Part shown: positions 16,456-24,079 of the stretch, piece after piece
How the letters are laid out: the number at the start of each line of letters is the position of its first letter
How positions within the stretch are numbered: the first letter of the stretch is position 1
Source of the DNA: Flammeovirgaceae bacterium UBA5008
GTDB lineage: Bacteria > Bacteroidota > Bacteroidia > Cytophagales > Cyclobacteriaceae
NCBI GenBank assembly: GCA_002398365.1
Contig: DGYK01000002.1
Location: 1-27,454 of the forward strand
DNA: 27,454 bases
Direction of reading: 5' to 3'
Position numbers and translations under genes: made by a program
Notes under the pieces: model-generated
Told to the model about the DNA's origin: nothing
Database searches by the model: none
The model's input: the letters and a program-made list of their open reading frames with translations, nothing else

Positions 16456-16524
16456 ATTATTAAATCCTGACACAAATCAGGTACTATAAAATCCGGCTTT
16501 GCGGTCGGTTTTTACTCTTTTTGG

Positions 16525-16606
16525 TGCCCAGAACTGGATTCGAACCAGCACACCTTGCGGCACTACCCCCTCAAAGTAGCGTGTCTACCAATTTCACCAC
16601 CTGGGC
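16525..16606 (-). tRNA. tRNA-Leu (anticodon GAG)
   Basis: A class II tRNA. The acceptor GCCCAGG pairs with TCTGGGC with one G-T wobble. The anticodon stem CTACT/GGTAG closes the loop TTGAGGG, a long variable arm is present, and the T-loop is TTCGAAT. The discriminator A is followed by an encoded CCA (16522-16524). It lies 69 bp upstream of the other Leu tRNA on the same strand. Confidence 0.93.
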
Positions 16607-16674
16607 ATGTAAAACTCTGTTTTGAGTTTGAAGGAGGGCAAAAGTAATCGTATTTTAAATCATTCCCAATGCCC

Positions 16675-17127
16675 TTACTTAATCACAATTTTCTTTTTTG
16701 CCACCTTTTGTTTTAAGTACTGTACCACCTTTTCATATTCGGTTGATTCCTTAGGGCTTAATGTTACCTTTTTATCATCTGAAAACTTGATGACTAACTC
16801 TTTGTATACCGAGTTTTTACCGGTCTTTACCTGATTTTCAAACCAAAATTGAATCTGTTCGAGTGTGTATTTTCTTTCCTGCCGCAATACCGGAAAACGA
16901 ACCTCTACCCGGTTATTGCCCAAGCGAACAATCTGGTAGCGGATAAAAATTTTGTAAAGCACAAATCCGCCAATCGGAAGTAGTATTCCAATAATTGCAT
17001 AATGATACCAGGCAGGTGAAGGCAATAGCAAAAGCGTGTATACATTCATGCCGATCACAACCACGGTAACAATTAAAAATAAAGTGAAAGAGGTAATGGT
17101 GCTAACGGGCGGCTTGGATGTGATCAT
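16675..17127 (-). CDS. Small membrane protein with PH-like C-terminal region, function unknown
   Basis: This gene encodes 150 residues. Two hydrophobic helices are visible, at about residues 12-34 and 40-64, followed by a charged cytosolic tail. The tail pattern (NNRVEVRFPVLRQERKYTLEQIQFW ... ELVIKFSDDKKVTLSP) resembles bacterial PH-like membrane proteins, in which such a beta-sandwich follows a helical hairpin. No catalytic motif is seen. The gene lies between tRNA-Thr and the two Leu tRNAs on the same strand. The family resemblance is a judgement from pattern, not a search result. Confidence 0.8.
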   Translation of the reverse strand: MITSKPPVSTITSFTLFLIVTVVVIGMNVYTLLLLPSPAWYHYAIIGILLPIGGFVLYKIFIRYQIVRLGNNRVEVRFPVLRQERKYTLEQIQFWFENQVKTGKNSVYKELVIKFSDDKKVTLSPKESTEYEKVVQYLKQKVAKKKIVIK

Positions 17128-17215
17128 AAAATCAGAAAAATTTCCTGCAAAAGTAGAAAACTATGCGAGGAACACGATCACAAAAATTTCGCTGATGTAA
17201 AAAAGAGAAATAGAG

Positions 17216-17288
<73 letters not shown>

Positions 17289-17501
17289 AGCTTGCGCTAG
17301 TAAAAATAACGTTATTCTGAAAAAGTTTAACTTATCATAAGCTGTCGAAATTCTATTCCGCCATTCGAAAAGACAAAACTGTCAGATTTGCAGGTTGGTT
17401 CATTTTCAAGGCTTGCACCTCAAAATAGACACCATTCATCCGCTTAATTGACCCAAAATTATTTCCTATTGCATAACTTAGGTTTAACTTAACGCCTTCG
17501 A

Positions 17502-17936
17502 ATGTTATCTAAAAAATGTAAATACGCAATACACGCTTTAGTGTATCTGGCCGAGCGCCACGAACAAGGACCTGTTCAAATTCAGGATATTTCGGATGAT
17601 CAGCATATTCCGAAAAAGTTTCTGGAAGCGATACTTCTTGAGTTACGTCACGCCAAAATTCTGGAAAGCAAAAAAGGAAAAGGTGGCGGTTATTACTTGA
17701 TCAAAGATCCTTCGGAAGTTAACCTGATGCAAGTGATGCGCCTGATTGACGGGCCCATTGCACTGCTTCCGTGTGTGTCGCTGAATTATTATGAACGCTG
17801 CGATGAGTGCCGCAATGAAAAAACATGCGGTATCCGCGACAGCCTTGTTCATGTACGCGATGAAACTCTCAAAATATTGGGTAATTCTACTCTCGCCAAA
17901 ATTGTGAAACGCGAAAAATCGCTCAAAACAAAGTAA
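17502..17936 (+). CDS. Rrf2-family transcriptional regulator
   Basis: This gene encodes 144 residues, the usual size for the family. The N-terminal winged helix-turn-helix is recognisable: MLSKKCKYAIHALVYLAE, QIQDISDDQHIPKKFLEAIL as the recognition region, and a wing ending in KGKGGGYYL. A Cys cluster follows in the dimerisation/sensor part: C91, C100, C103 and C109. In characterised Rrf2 proteins such as IscR and NsrR, three clustered cysteines hold an iron-sulfur cluster that senses Fe-S status, NO or redox. The spacing here differs from IscR, so cluster binding is plausible but not shown. It lies 71 bp upstream of a peroxiredoxin on the same strand, with a perfect palindrome between them, which suggests peroxide-linked control. 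Confidence 0.93.
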   Translation: MLSKKCKYAIHALVYLAERHEQGPVQIQDISDDQHIPKKFLEAILLELRHAKILESKKGKGGGYYLIKDPSEVNLMQVMRLIDGPIALLPCVSLNYYERCDECRNEKTCGIRDSLVHVRDETLKILGNSTLAKIVKREKSLKTK

Positions 17937-17952
17937 TTATTTATTTTATTAG

Positions 17953-17969
17953 TCTACTTATTAAGTAGA
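17953..17969. promoter_or_regulatory. Perfect 17-bp palindrome, candidate Rrf2 operator
   Basis: TCTACTTA-T-TAAGTAGA is a perfect inverted repeat in the 71-bp gap before the peroxiredoxin. A TAATTTTA element (17977-17984), close to the Bacteroidota -7 consensus, follows 7 bp later. The palindrome therefore covers the expected -33 region, where a bound repressor would block initiation. Assignment to the adjacent Rrf2 regulator is inference. Confidence 0.6.
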
Positions 17970-18007
17970 GAATCAGTAATTTTACCAAAAATTAAAATTC
18001 AACTACT

Positions 18008-18643
18008 ATGGCAGTAAGACTAGGCGACATTGCTCCCGATTTTCAAGCAGAAACAAGCGAAGGACCTATTAAATTTCATGAATGGCTTGGTAATAGCTGG
18101 GGTATTTTATTCTCGCATCCGGCTGATTTCACTCCCGTATGTACTACAGAACTGGGCGCTGTTGCAAAACTTCGCGCAGAGTTTGACAAACGAAATGTAA
18201 AAGTAGTGGCATTGAGCGTAGATGATGTGGAATCGCACAAAAAATGGATTGGCGATATCAACGAAACACAACAAACGGCTGTCAATTTCCCCATCATTGC
18301 CGATCCTAAATTTGAAGTAGCCAACCTTTACGACATGGTGCATCCGCAAGTGAGCGATAAGTTTACCGTGCGCTCTGTATTTGTGATTGGTGCCGATAAA
18401 AAAGTAAAGCTTACCATTACCTATCCGGCCTCTACCGGTAGAAATTTTGAAGAGTTGATTCGTGTAATTGACAGTTTGCAATTAACAGCCGGCTATAGCG
18501 TAGCCACGCCTGCCAATTGGAAAAATGGAGAGGATGTTATTATTACAGCAGCCGTAAAAGACGAAGATATTGCGGCTAAATTTCCGAAAGGATATACTCG
18601 CGTAAAGCCGTATCTGAGAACTACTCCACAACCCAATTTGTAA
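18008..18643 (+). CDS. 1-Cys peroxiredoxin (Prx6 type)
   Basis: This gene encodes 211 residues, typical of the Prx6 group. The peroxidatic motif HPADFTPVC is present with P38, T42 and C45 in the conserved P-x3-T-x2-C arrangement. There is no other cysteine in the protein, so there is no resolving Cys. The thioredoxin-like fold continues with VKVVALSVDDVESHKKW, NFPIIADP and VRSVFVIGADKKVKLT. The C-terminal extension (WKNGEDVIITAAVKDEDIA ... FPKGYTRVKPYLR) is characteristic of the group. The enzyme reduces hydrogen peroxide and organic peroxides in the cytosol, with recycling by a separate reductant. The start is at MAVRLGDIAPDF, a standard N-terminus. Confidence 0.96.
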   Translation: MAVRLGDIAPDFQAETSEGPIKFHEWLGNSWGILFSHPADFTPVCTTELGAVAKLRAEFDKRNVKVVALSVDDVESHKKWIGDINETQQTAVNFPIIADPKFEVANLYDMVHPQVSDKFTVRSVFVIGADKKVKLTITYPASTGRNFEELIRVIDSLQLTAGYSVATPANWKNGEDVIITAAVKDEDIAAKFPKGYTRVKPYLRTTPQPNL

Positions 18644-18669
18644 GAGTATTTTTTTCTGAAAGCCAAAAG

Positions 18670-18701
18670 AGGTTGTCTCAAAACAGAGGCAGCCTTTTTT
18701 T
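18670..18701 (+). terminator. Rho-independent terminator after the peroxiredoxin
   Basis: A 10-bp stem (arms 18670-18679 and 18686-18695, two G-T wobbles, 6-nt loop) runs into seven T residues, 26 bp after the peroxiredoxin stop codon. Confidence 0.85.
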
Positions 18702-18892
18702 ATGGAGATTGTTCAGGAGACGCTTTTTAAAAAGAACAATAAGAAAGTCGGTGTCTGTAAAGAGGTGTCGGAATGAATGGATTTATCAGATACCACAACA
18801 TACTAAACAGAAATTGTAAAAAACATTCAGGGGCAGTTCAACTATTCTCCTCAGAAACTTGGAGTGCTTCATTTAAGTGATTTGGACCTTCC
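18702..18892. other. Gene-free spacer
   Basis: No open frame of convincing composition, RNA gene or strong hairpin was recognised here. It separates the peroxiredoxin terminator from the 21-bp array. Confidence 0.6.
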
Positions 18893-19207
18893 GTGAATAC
18901 TCAGAGATACGCGAGAATATCTCCGGAATATTCTGTTAATACTTTTTCAATCAAGTTTGAAGCTATTTTTTGAATCGATGATTCTTTTTTAATCAACGAT
19001 GATACTTCGGGATATTCTTTTGATTCTTATTTAGTCAACGAGTAAGCTATTTTCTCACTCGATGATACTTTTTCAGTCAACGATGATACTTTCAGATATT
19101 CCGTTGATACTTTTTCATTCATCATTGAAACTATCTTCCTTATGGATGATACTTAGAGATTCTCAGGAATATCTCGGAGATACTCCGTTGATACTTTGAG
19201 ATTCAAT
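18893..19207. repeat. Array of fifteen degenerate 21-bp tandem units
   Basis: Reading in steps of 21 bp from 18893, every unit keeps the same phase with no insertion or deletion. Typical units are gatgatactttttcagtcaa(c), gttgatactttttcattcat(c) and gatgattcttttttaatcaa(c). Units 1-3 (18893-18955) match units 13-15 (19145-19207): each set has an AGAGAT unit, then a palindromic GAATATCTC unit, then GTTxATACTTT. Read on the minus strand the period becomes a 7-residue pattern (LTEKVSS, EYLKVSS, LIKKESS, IQKIASN), interrupted by stop codons. It may be a decayed heptad-repeat gene or a non-coding array. Confidence 0.8.
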
Positions 19208-19281
19208 TTTGAATGAAAATGCCGAAATCGAGCGAATTTCTTCGTTTTTAGAGGCTAATCGGGATTTAAAGGATACTTTCG

Positions 19282-19695
19282 TTAGATATCCATCGAATCA
19301 TAAACGACTACTTTTTTCCATAAATACCCGTATTTCTCGATGAATTTCAAGTGAATGGGGTGCTCCTGATACACATCATGCCCCTTAATGTCATCAAACA
19401 CAGTAAAAAGAGATACAGCATAGCTGTCATCAATTACATCCCTCTTCGTGGTGGCGGCCGGAACGCCAAGCCTAAATTGACGAACAGTAGGAATAGGTTG
19501 CAGCGTTGAAATACCTTCAATCAATTTATTGAGATCATCTTTGGATGAAGGATTATTCAGCCAAAAATAAACATGGTGAATCAACTGTTTCTCTGGTGCG
19601 CTCGCCAGCGCAGGAACAGAGGCAGCCACTGCCAATGCGGGTGCCGTGAGTAAGAATTTTCTTCGGGAGGTTGTCATTCGAATGGAATTGAGCAT
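19282..19695 (-). CDS. Tat-exported Dabb (stress-responsive alpha/beta barrel) protein
   Basis: This gene encodes 137 residues from the first ATG; the second ATG (19677, residue 7) gives MTTSRRKFLLTAPALAVAAS, a cleaner Tat leader, and may be the true start. The twin-arginine signal SRRKFL and an Ala-rich segment end near ALASA. The mature part fits the Dabb fold: HHVYFWLN, then LNKLIEGISTLQPIPTV, LGVPAATTKRDVIDDSYAVSLFTVF, and HDVYQEHPIHLKFI. Dabb proteins are small ferredoxin-like dimers with varied and often unknown roles. Tat export implies a folded periplasmic protein. The gene starts 10 bp after the terminator of its upstream neighbour, leaving almost no room for a promoter outside that hairpin. 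Confidence 0.85.
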   Translation of the reverse strand: MLNSIRMTTSRRKFLLTAPALAVAASVPALASAPEKQLIHHVYFWLNNPSSKDDLNKLIEGISTLQPIPTVRQFRLGVPAATTKRDVIDDSYAVSLFTVFDDIKGHDVYQEHPIHLKFIEKYGYLWKKVVVYDSMDI

Positions 19696-19704
19696 TTAAG
19701 GTAA

Positions 19705-19734
19705 TAAAAAAAGCTGCCCAAAGGCAGCTTTTTT
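19705..19734 (-). terminator. Bidirectional-looking terminator after the FecR-like gene
   Basis: Stem AAGCTGCC/GGCAGCTT (19711-19718 with 19723-19730, loop CAAA), flanked by an A run on the left and a T run on the right. It can therefore end transcription in either direction. It lies 22 bp past the stop codon of the gene ending at 19756. Confidence 0.88.
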
Positions 19735-19755
19735 ACTATTTCGGATCGAAACCGA

Positions 19756-20655
19756 TTATTTCTGATATTTCAACTTATTTCTAAGCAAAAATTCTTCGTA
19801 GGCTTCTTTGTACGTTGGAACGTCCGGAGCCAATTTAATCGCTTCTTCATAAGCCGTGATCGCGTCAATGAATAATTTGTTTTCTTCATAGAAACCTGCC
19901 AAAATGAATTTGTTAAGGGCCGTTTCTTCTTTCATTTCCGCGCCAAACTCACCCAGTAACTTAGCAACCGCATCCTGACGAGCAGGCGATAACTTTTTAA
20001 TTAAGTGTTGCTCAGATTTGCTCTTGGTATCTGATTTAGATCTTACTTCTACCAATAAGGCATCTTCGTTGGCCAATTTTGAGTTTGTGCGATCAATTTG
20101 AACAACTGTCTCAGGAGTTTCCAATTTCAATAATTCATCGTCAAACATATTTTTGATCGTTACCACATAAGGGCCACCACCTTTTGCAGATTCCCAATTG
20201 ATGATGACATTGGTATTGTAGATTTCAGCATACTGGTTTTCAGGTAAGAATACTTTGATATCCTCTAATCCTCTGTGTACCGCTCCGGTAGCACTTAAAC
20301 GGTTCTTTTTAGCTTCCGCTGAATTGCTGCTCAAAATGAAGTCTGTGTATTTATTCACAACACTTGAGGTTGTATTTACACGTGCTTCCAAATCTGAAAT
20401 TTTGTATGTTTTTGCTTCTTTCAATTCAATCGGTTTACCTTTTACGTGAACCAGCGCTACATACGAATTTTCAGCCACCTTTATCTCGTCTGTCGACTTG
20501 AGGCGATCTCCTGTCTTTACAGCTTGCCAGGCATCTCCTGATTTTACCTCATTGGAGCCTTTGTTGGCTAACACTTTGAAGGCATAATCGGCTTGACCCA
20601 CCGCGATGCCCGATAGAAAAATGCCTACTACAACTAAAATTCCGCTTTTTTTCAT
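19756..20655 (-). CDS. Periplasmic FecR-like/TPR protein
   Basis: This gene encodes 299 residues. A signal peptide (MKKSGILVVVGIFLSGIAVG, cut near AVGQA) is followed at about residues 22-95 by a FecR-like beta domain: FKVLANKGSNEVKSGDAWQ, KTGDRLKSTDEIKVAENSYVALVHVKGKPIEL. A central region of about 90 residues (VFLPENQYAEIYNTNVIINW) looks like another beta-sandwich. The C-terminus (FILAGFYEENKLFIDAITAYEEAIKL ... YEEFLL) is a TPR-type helical hairpin. There is no membrane anchor after the leader, so a periplasmic or surface scaffold role is likely. It lies 126 bp downstream of the CHASE2 gene on the same strand. The FecR assignment is from pattern only; no iron transport genes are nearby. Confidence 0.82.
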   Translation of the reverse strand: MKKSGILVVVGIFLSGIAVGQADYAFKVLANKGSNEVKSGDAWQAVKTGDRLKSTDEIKVAENSYVALVHVKGKPIELKEAKTYKISDLEARVNTTSSVVNKYTDFILSSNSAEAKKNRLSATGAVHRGLEDIKVFLPENQYAEIYNTNVIINWESAKGGGPYVVTIKNMFDDELLKLETPETVVQIDRTNSKLANEDALLVEVRSKSDTKSKSEQHLIKKLSPARQDAVAKLLGEFGAEMKEETALNKFILAGFYEENKLFIDAITAYEEAIKLAPDVPTYKEAYEEFLLRNKLKYQK

Positions 20656-20781
20656 TTGTTTAACTTTTGTTTTTTTAACGTCACCTGTAGAGGTCTTAGT
20701 AACGACCCATTCAAGTTTTTGTTGATTTTGGTACTAAATTACTAAAAAATCGTGCCAAAAAATGGAGCTATTTTTTTTGAT

Positions 20782-22092
20782 TTATACCTTCTGGCGTCTT
20801 TTAGTAAGCCTGTGACTAATCTCATTCTGAATAGATTTCAAAATATCATAACAAGGGCCTACTAAAGCGGTGGCTATCAGGGTAAGCGATAAATCAAGTT
20901 TGATACTAAAGCTTGCAAACAAATAAATGATTATACCCATTATAGTGACAATTTGTAGTACCTGGATTACCACTGATAGTGCATCATACCAAATCGGTAA
21001 CTTTTCATCAATAACGATAAACAGAGCCACCGTTAAAAAGCACACAATAATTGCAATCGCAACTTTAACCCAATCAGCTAATTCATCTACATAATCTTGA
21101 TTTAGAATCATTGCGACTGCATTGGCATGAACAACAGGCCCAAACATATCCGGGTTAGCTCTTCCTCCAAATTTGCTATTCATGGGTGTAAAGAATTTAT
21201 CCTCCCAGGCTGGGTCGCCAACATAATCTCCTAAATATCCAAGAATGACAATTTTATCTTTAAATAAATCTTCGGACACATTCCCAGATAAGACATCATC
21301 CACGTCAACTACATAAAACATAGTGCCAAAATTGGTGGATGAGGTTTCATCATTTTTCAAACTCTTCAGTCGAAGTTGTCGAACTTCAATGTTTCCTCTA
21401 AAGTTGATAATTTCCTCTTCATTGTTTCTGGCCAAGAATTTTTCAGCTTTTAACGAATCATAGCTCATGGCAATTCGAACTGAAAATGCTACTTCCCGTT
21501 TTCCATTAATTTTTCGTTGCGGATAAAGTGTCCGACAAATCTTAACATCTTCCTGATGAGTAGCATCAGTCGGTAATGTTACAAAACCCAAATGTGCATG
21601 TTCTTTGAAAATGAGATCCGGAGTTTCTAGTGAGTCAGCTTCATTTGAATCAACTTTAGAAAGAGCAGCTGTTTGCATTAATTTTTCACCCAGCACAACA
21701 TTGCCTGCTTCACGAATGGCATCACTCAGCATCAAATTGCCTAATGTATCTAATAATTGTGGACAATTGATTGAATCATACAATCCTCCTTCGCAATTAA
21801 AAAGCGCATCGACAGCAATTACTTTTGGCTTAAATTGATTGATGATTTGAATTTGGCGTGCGATGTCTCCTCTGCCAAGCGTACCAAAATTTACCAATAC
21901 AATTCGCTCATCTACAGTCGGATCAGGACGAAGAGAGTTAAATGCATAATCGGTTAATTCAGTATCTGCTAACGCTTGTGAAATCGTGTCAAACGCACTG
22001 AAGGCTTTAAAATCAGTTATCTTGTCAACAACAAGCATCATCACAAAAACAAAAACCGTGACGCTAGTACATTGTATCAAAAACTTTTTCAT
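20782..22092 (-). CDS. CHASE2-domain membrane sensor lacking an output domain
   Basis: This gene encodes 436 residues. One N-terminal helix (about 5-22) is followed by a large extracytoplasmic region with CHASE2 features: FDTISQALADTELTDYAFN near the start, DERIVLVNFGTLGRGDIA, PKVIAVDALFNCEGG, and late LFKDKIVILGYLGDY and GPVVHANAVAMILNQDYV. Three closely spaced C-terminal helices (about 348-425) follow, then a short basic tail. CHASE2 proteins normally carry a cyclase, kinase or GGDEF output domain after the third helix; here the protein ends about 10 residues later. Signalling, if any, must pass to a partner. The downstream FecR-like/TPR protein is a candidate partner, by proximity only. 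Confidence 0.88.
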   Translation of the reverse strand: MKKFLIQCTSVTVFVFVMMLVVDKITDFKAFSAFDTISQALADTELTDYAFNSLRPDPTVDERIVLVNFGTLGRGDIARQIQIINQFKPKVIAVDALFNCEGGLYDSINCPQLLDTLGNLMLSDAIREAGNVVLGEKLMQTAALSKVDSNEADSLETPDLIFKEHAHLGFVTLPTDATHQEDVKICRTLYPQRKINGKREVAFSVRIAMSYDSLKAEKFLARNNEEEIINFRGNIEVRQLRLKSLKNDETSSTNFGTMFYVVDVDDVLSGNVSEDLFKDKIVILGYLGDYVGDPAWEDKFFTPMNSKFGGRANPDMFGPVVHANAVAMILNQDYVDELADWVKVAIAIIVCFLTVALFIVIDEKLPIWYDALSVVIQVLQIVTIMGIIIYLFASFSIKLDLSLTLIATALVGPCYDILKSIQNEISHRLTKRRQKV

Positions 22093-22218
22093 GGGTTTAA
22101 GTTAGGTTAGGTTGAGATTAGCTTTCCATACTTCTGAATACAAAGTATTTTTTGGCCAATTCTCAGGGGTTTAGTTTTACTAAGTAAATTTATAAATATT
22201 TAACAGGAACTCATACCA

Positions 22219-23226
22219 GTGAAAAAGATTAGTCGCGAACGGCTGAATTTACAAGAATATCAAAATGGACTCGCCAGCGGCAACAAAGTTGTCTTGGCCA
22301 AAGCTATTACATTGGTTGAAAGTAAGCTTTCTTCTGATGAACAATTGGCTGAAGAGCTAATTGAATCCATTTTGCCGTACACTGGTCAATCTATCCGTGT
22401 TGGCATTACCGGCTCACCAGGTGTTGGCAAAAGCACTTTTATCGAAACATTTGGGAAATACCTGACACAACAAAACAAGCGAGTAGCCGTGCTGGCCATC
22501 GATCCGAGCAGCACTGTAAGTCAGGGAAGTATTTTAGGAGACAAAACACGTATGGAAGAATTGGCAAAAGATCCATTGGCTTTCATCCGCCCTACTGCTT
22601 CCAGAAATGCACTGGGAGGTGTTGCTCATAAAACGCGTGAAGCCATCTTACTATGTGAAGCAGCCGGCTTTGATATCATTTTAGTAGAGACTGTGGGTGT
22701 GGGTCAATCCGAAACCATGGTACGTGGTATGGTTGATTTCTTTCTACTCTTGATGTTAGCCGGAAGTGGCGATGAATTGCAAGGAATCAAAAAAGGAATT
22801 ATGGAAATGGCCGATGGGGTTGTCATTACCAAAGCCGATGGCGATAATAAAAAGAGAGCCTCGGAAGCACAAGCTCATTTTCTTCATGCACTTCATTTGT
22901 TTCAACTTCCAGATTCGGGCTGGTCACCTCAGGTGTTGACAGCCTCTGCTCTTCAAAAAGAAGGGATAGATGAAGTGTGGAAAATGATTACTTCGTTTCA
23001 AGCGCACACACTGCAAAATGAATGGCTGAACGAACAGCGAAAAAAACAAGATGCCGCATGGTTTTCTGAAACGATTCAGAATCAGGCGCTCTCGTTTCTT
23101 CTTTCTAATCCAACCATTCAAGAAAAAAAACTACAGCTTGAAGGTGCCATCGCTGAAAAGAAAATAACACCTCCTTATGCCAGTCGCCAACTAATGAAGG
23201 AAATTTTGGGTCGCTTTAAAGTTTAG
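22219..23226 (+). CDS. meaB: Methylmalonyl-CoA mutase-associated GTPase MeaB
   Basis: This gene encodes 335 residues and starts at GTG; an in-frame stop lies 15 bp upstream and an AGGA sequence precedes the start. It is a G3E/ArgK-type P-loop GTPase. The Walker A motif is GSPGVGKS (65-72), followed by DPSS (95-98), a Mg-binding/switch segment ETVGVGQSE (157-165) and the base-specificity motif TKAD (204-207, in place of NKxD). A C-terminal helical dimerisation arm follows. MeaB binds the adenosylcobalamin-dependent methylmalonyl-CoA mutase, gates cofactor loading and protects the enzyme from inactivation. The mutase is not in the window, but the neighbouring B12 uptake genes fit. It diverges from the CHASE2 gene and converges on the DUF5522 gene with an 11-bp overlap. 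Confidence 0.93.
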   Translation: MKKISRERLNLQEYQNGLASGNKVVLAKAITLVESKLSSDEQLAEELIESILPYTGQSIRVGITGSPGVGKSTFIETFGKYLTQQNKRVAVLAIDPSSTVSQGSILGDKTRMEELAKDPLAFIRPTASRNALGGVAHKTREAILLCEAAGFDIILVETVGVGQSETMVRGMVDFFLLLMLAGSGDELQGIKKGIMEMADGVVITKADGDNKKRASEAQAHFLHALHLFQLPDSGWSPQVLTASALQKEGIDEVWKMITSFQAHTLQNEWLNEQRKKQDAAWFSETIQNQALSFLLSNPTIQEKKLQLEGAIAEKKITPPYASRQLMKEILGRFKV

Positions 23227-23413
23227 ATTCATTCTTTTTGGAATCCGGCACCTTCTCATGTCCATACGGACAATGTCGGCAATTGTTTCCGCAGCAATAA
23301 CCTCGCTTCCGATGAAAGGCTTCTGTAAAAACCATCAGCCCATTCTCGAAATAATAATCCGGCTCTTCTTTCTTTTGCTTTTCTTCCACAATTGCTCCCT
23401 TAAAGAATTCCAA
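23216..23413 (-). CDS. Small Cys-rich DUF5522-type protein
   Basis: This gene encodes 65 residues. The core YYFENGLMVFTEAFHRKRGY runs into CCGNNCRHCPYGH, with C40, C41, C45 and C48 plus H47 and H52 available to bind a metal, perhaps zinc or iron-sulfur. This pattern corresponds to DUF5522 as recalled; no function is known. It overlaps the upstream PP-loop gene by 14 bp, implying translational coupling, and is the last gene of the riboswitch-controlled operon. Its 3' end overlaps the end of meaB on the other strand. Confidence 0.8.
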   Translation of the reverse strand: MEFFKGAIVEEKQKKEEPDYYFENGLMVFTEAFHRKRGYCCGNNCRHCPYGHEKVPDSKKNESKL

Positions 23414-24077
23414 AATTTAATGAAGGTGTAGCAAACCAATAGTTTGCATGCAATACAGGGTCTGCAAAGCGCACGCGCAACCTTTCTGCAAACATCGGCA
23501 TATTAACAACCAATGTATGAAACTCACCATTTTCACCGCAAGGATCAACTCCTAATGTTTCCAACTCTGAAACCAAGTCCACCGTCAATTGCTTTCCTAA
23601 AAAAGATTCACCCATCTGTTCATTGCATGATACAATATACGTTTCAATACCCTGCGCCAACATCTCCAGCACCAACTCTTTCCGATCCCTCTTCCATAGT
23701 GGCAATACTGGATTAATCCCGGCTCTCTCACACACTTTCTCTTCCCACTCGCGATGCGCCTCTAAATCAATATCACCAAATACTCCGTGTGTCAGATGAT
23801 ATTTTTGCTTGAGCAACTGCAAGCTTTCAACAAAAGTAGTCTCGTATGTTTCCCAGCTGGCGGGTACTGCATATAAAGGCAAGCCCAATACTTCTGCTTG
23901 CTTTTCCAAAACCACTTTGGGTATTCCATGACTTCGGCTGATCTCACCTTGTTCATTCAAAACATTGAGCAGCACAGTGGGGGTGAAGCCCATTTGCTTC
24001 GCTTTCATCAGCGCATAGCAACTGTCTTTCCCCCCACTCCAACTGCACACAAACAAATTATCTTTTAAGTCGCGCAT
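23400..24077 (-). CDS. PP-loop ATPase of the DPH6-like (diphthine-ammonia ligase) family
   Basis: This gene encodes 225 residues. The N-terminal PP-loop SGGKDS (14-19) in CSWSGGKDSCYALM marks an adenine nucleotide alpha-hydrolase that activates a substrate by adenylation. Other family features are GVFGDIDLEAHREW, PVLPLWKRDRKELVLEML, and the late GENGEFHTLVVNMPMF, a hallmark of the DPH6/MJ0570 group. Eukaryotic and archaeal members amidate diphthine on EF2, but bacteria lack diphthamide, so the substrate here must differ. The gene starts 2 bp after the btuB stop and lies downstream of a cobalamin riboswitch. A role in corrinoid handling, such as amidation of a B12 precursor or side chain, is inferred from that position only. 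Confidence 0.88.
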   Translation of the reverse strand: MRDLKDNLFVCSWSGGKDSCYALMKAKQMGFTPTVLLNVLNEQGEISRSHGIPKVVLEKQAEVLGLPLYAVPASWETYETTFVESLQLLKQKYHLTHGVFGDIDLEAHREWEEKVCERAGINPVLPLWKRDRKELVLEMLAQGIETYIVSCNEQMGESFLGKQLTVDLVSELETLGVDPCGENGEFHTLVVNMPMFAERLRVRFADPVLHANYWFATPSLNFGIL

Positions 24078-24079
24078 TA

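Noticed and set aside
16612..16629. Weak hairpin AAACTC/GAGTTT after the membrane protein gene
   Set aside because: The stem is short and AT-rich and lacks a clear T tract on the minus strand, so it was not called a terminator.
18893..19207. CRISPR array
   Set aside because: The 21-bp period has no unique spacers, the units are contiguous and degenerate, and there are no cas genes.
23400..24077. True diphthamide synthesis enzyme
   Set aside because: The family includes DPH6, but diphthamide is absent in bacteria and the operon context points to B12; only the family name was kept.
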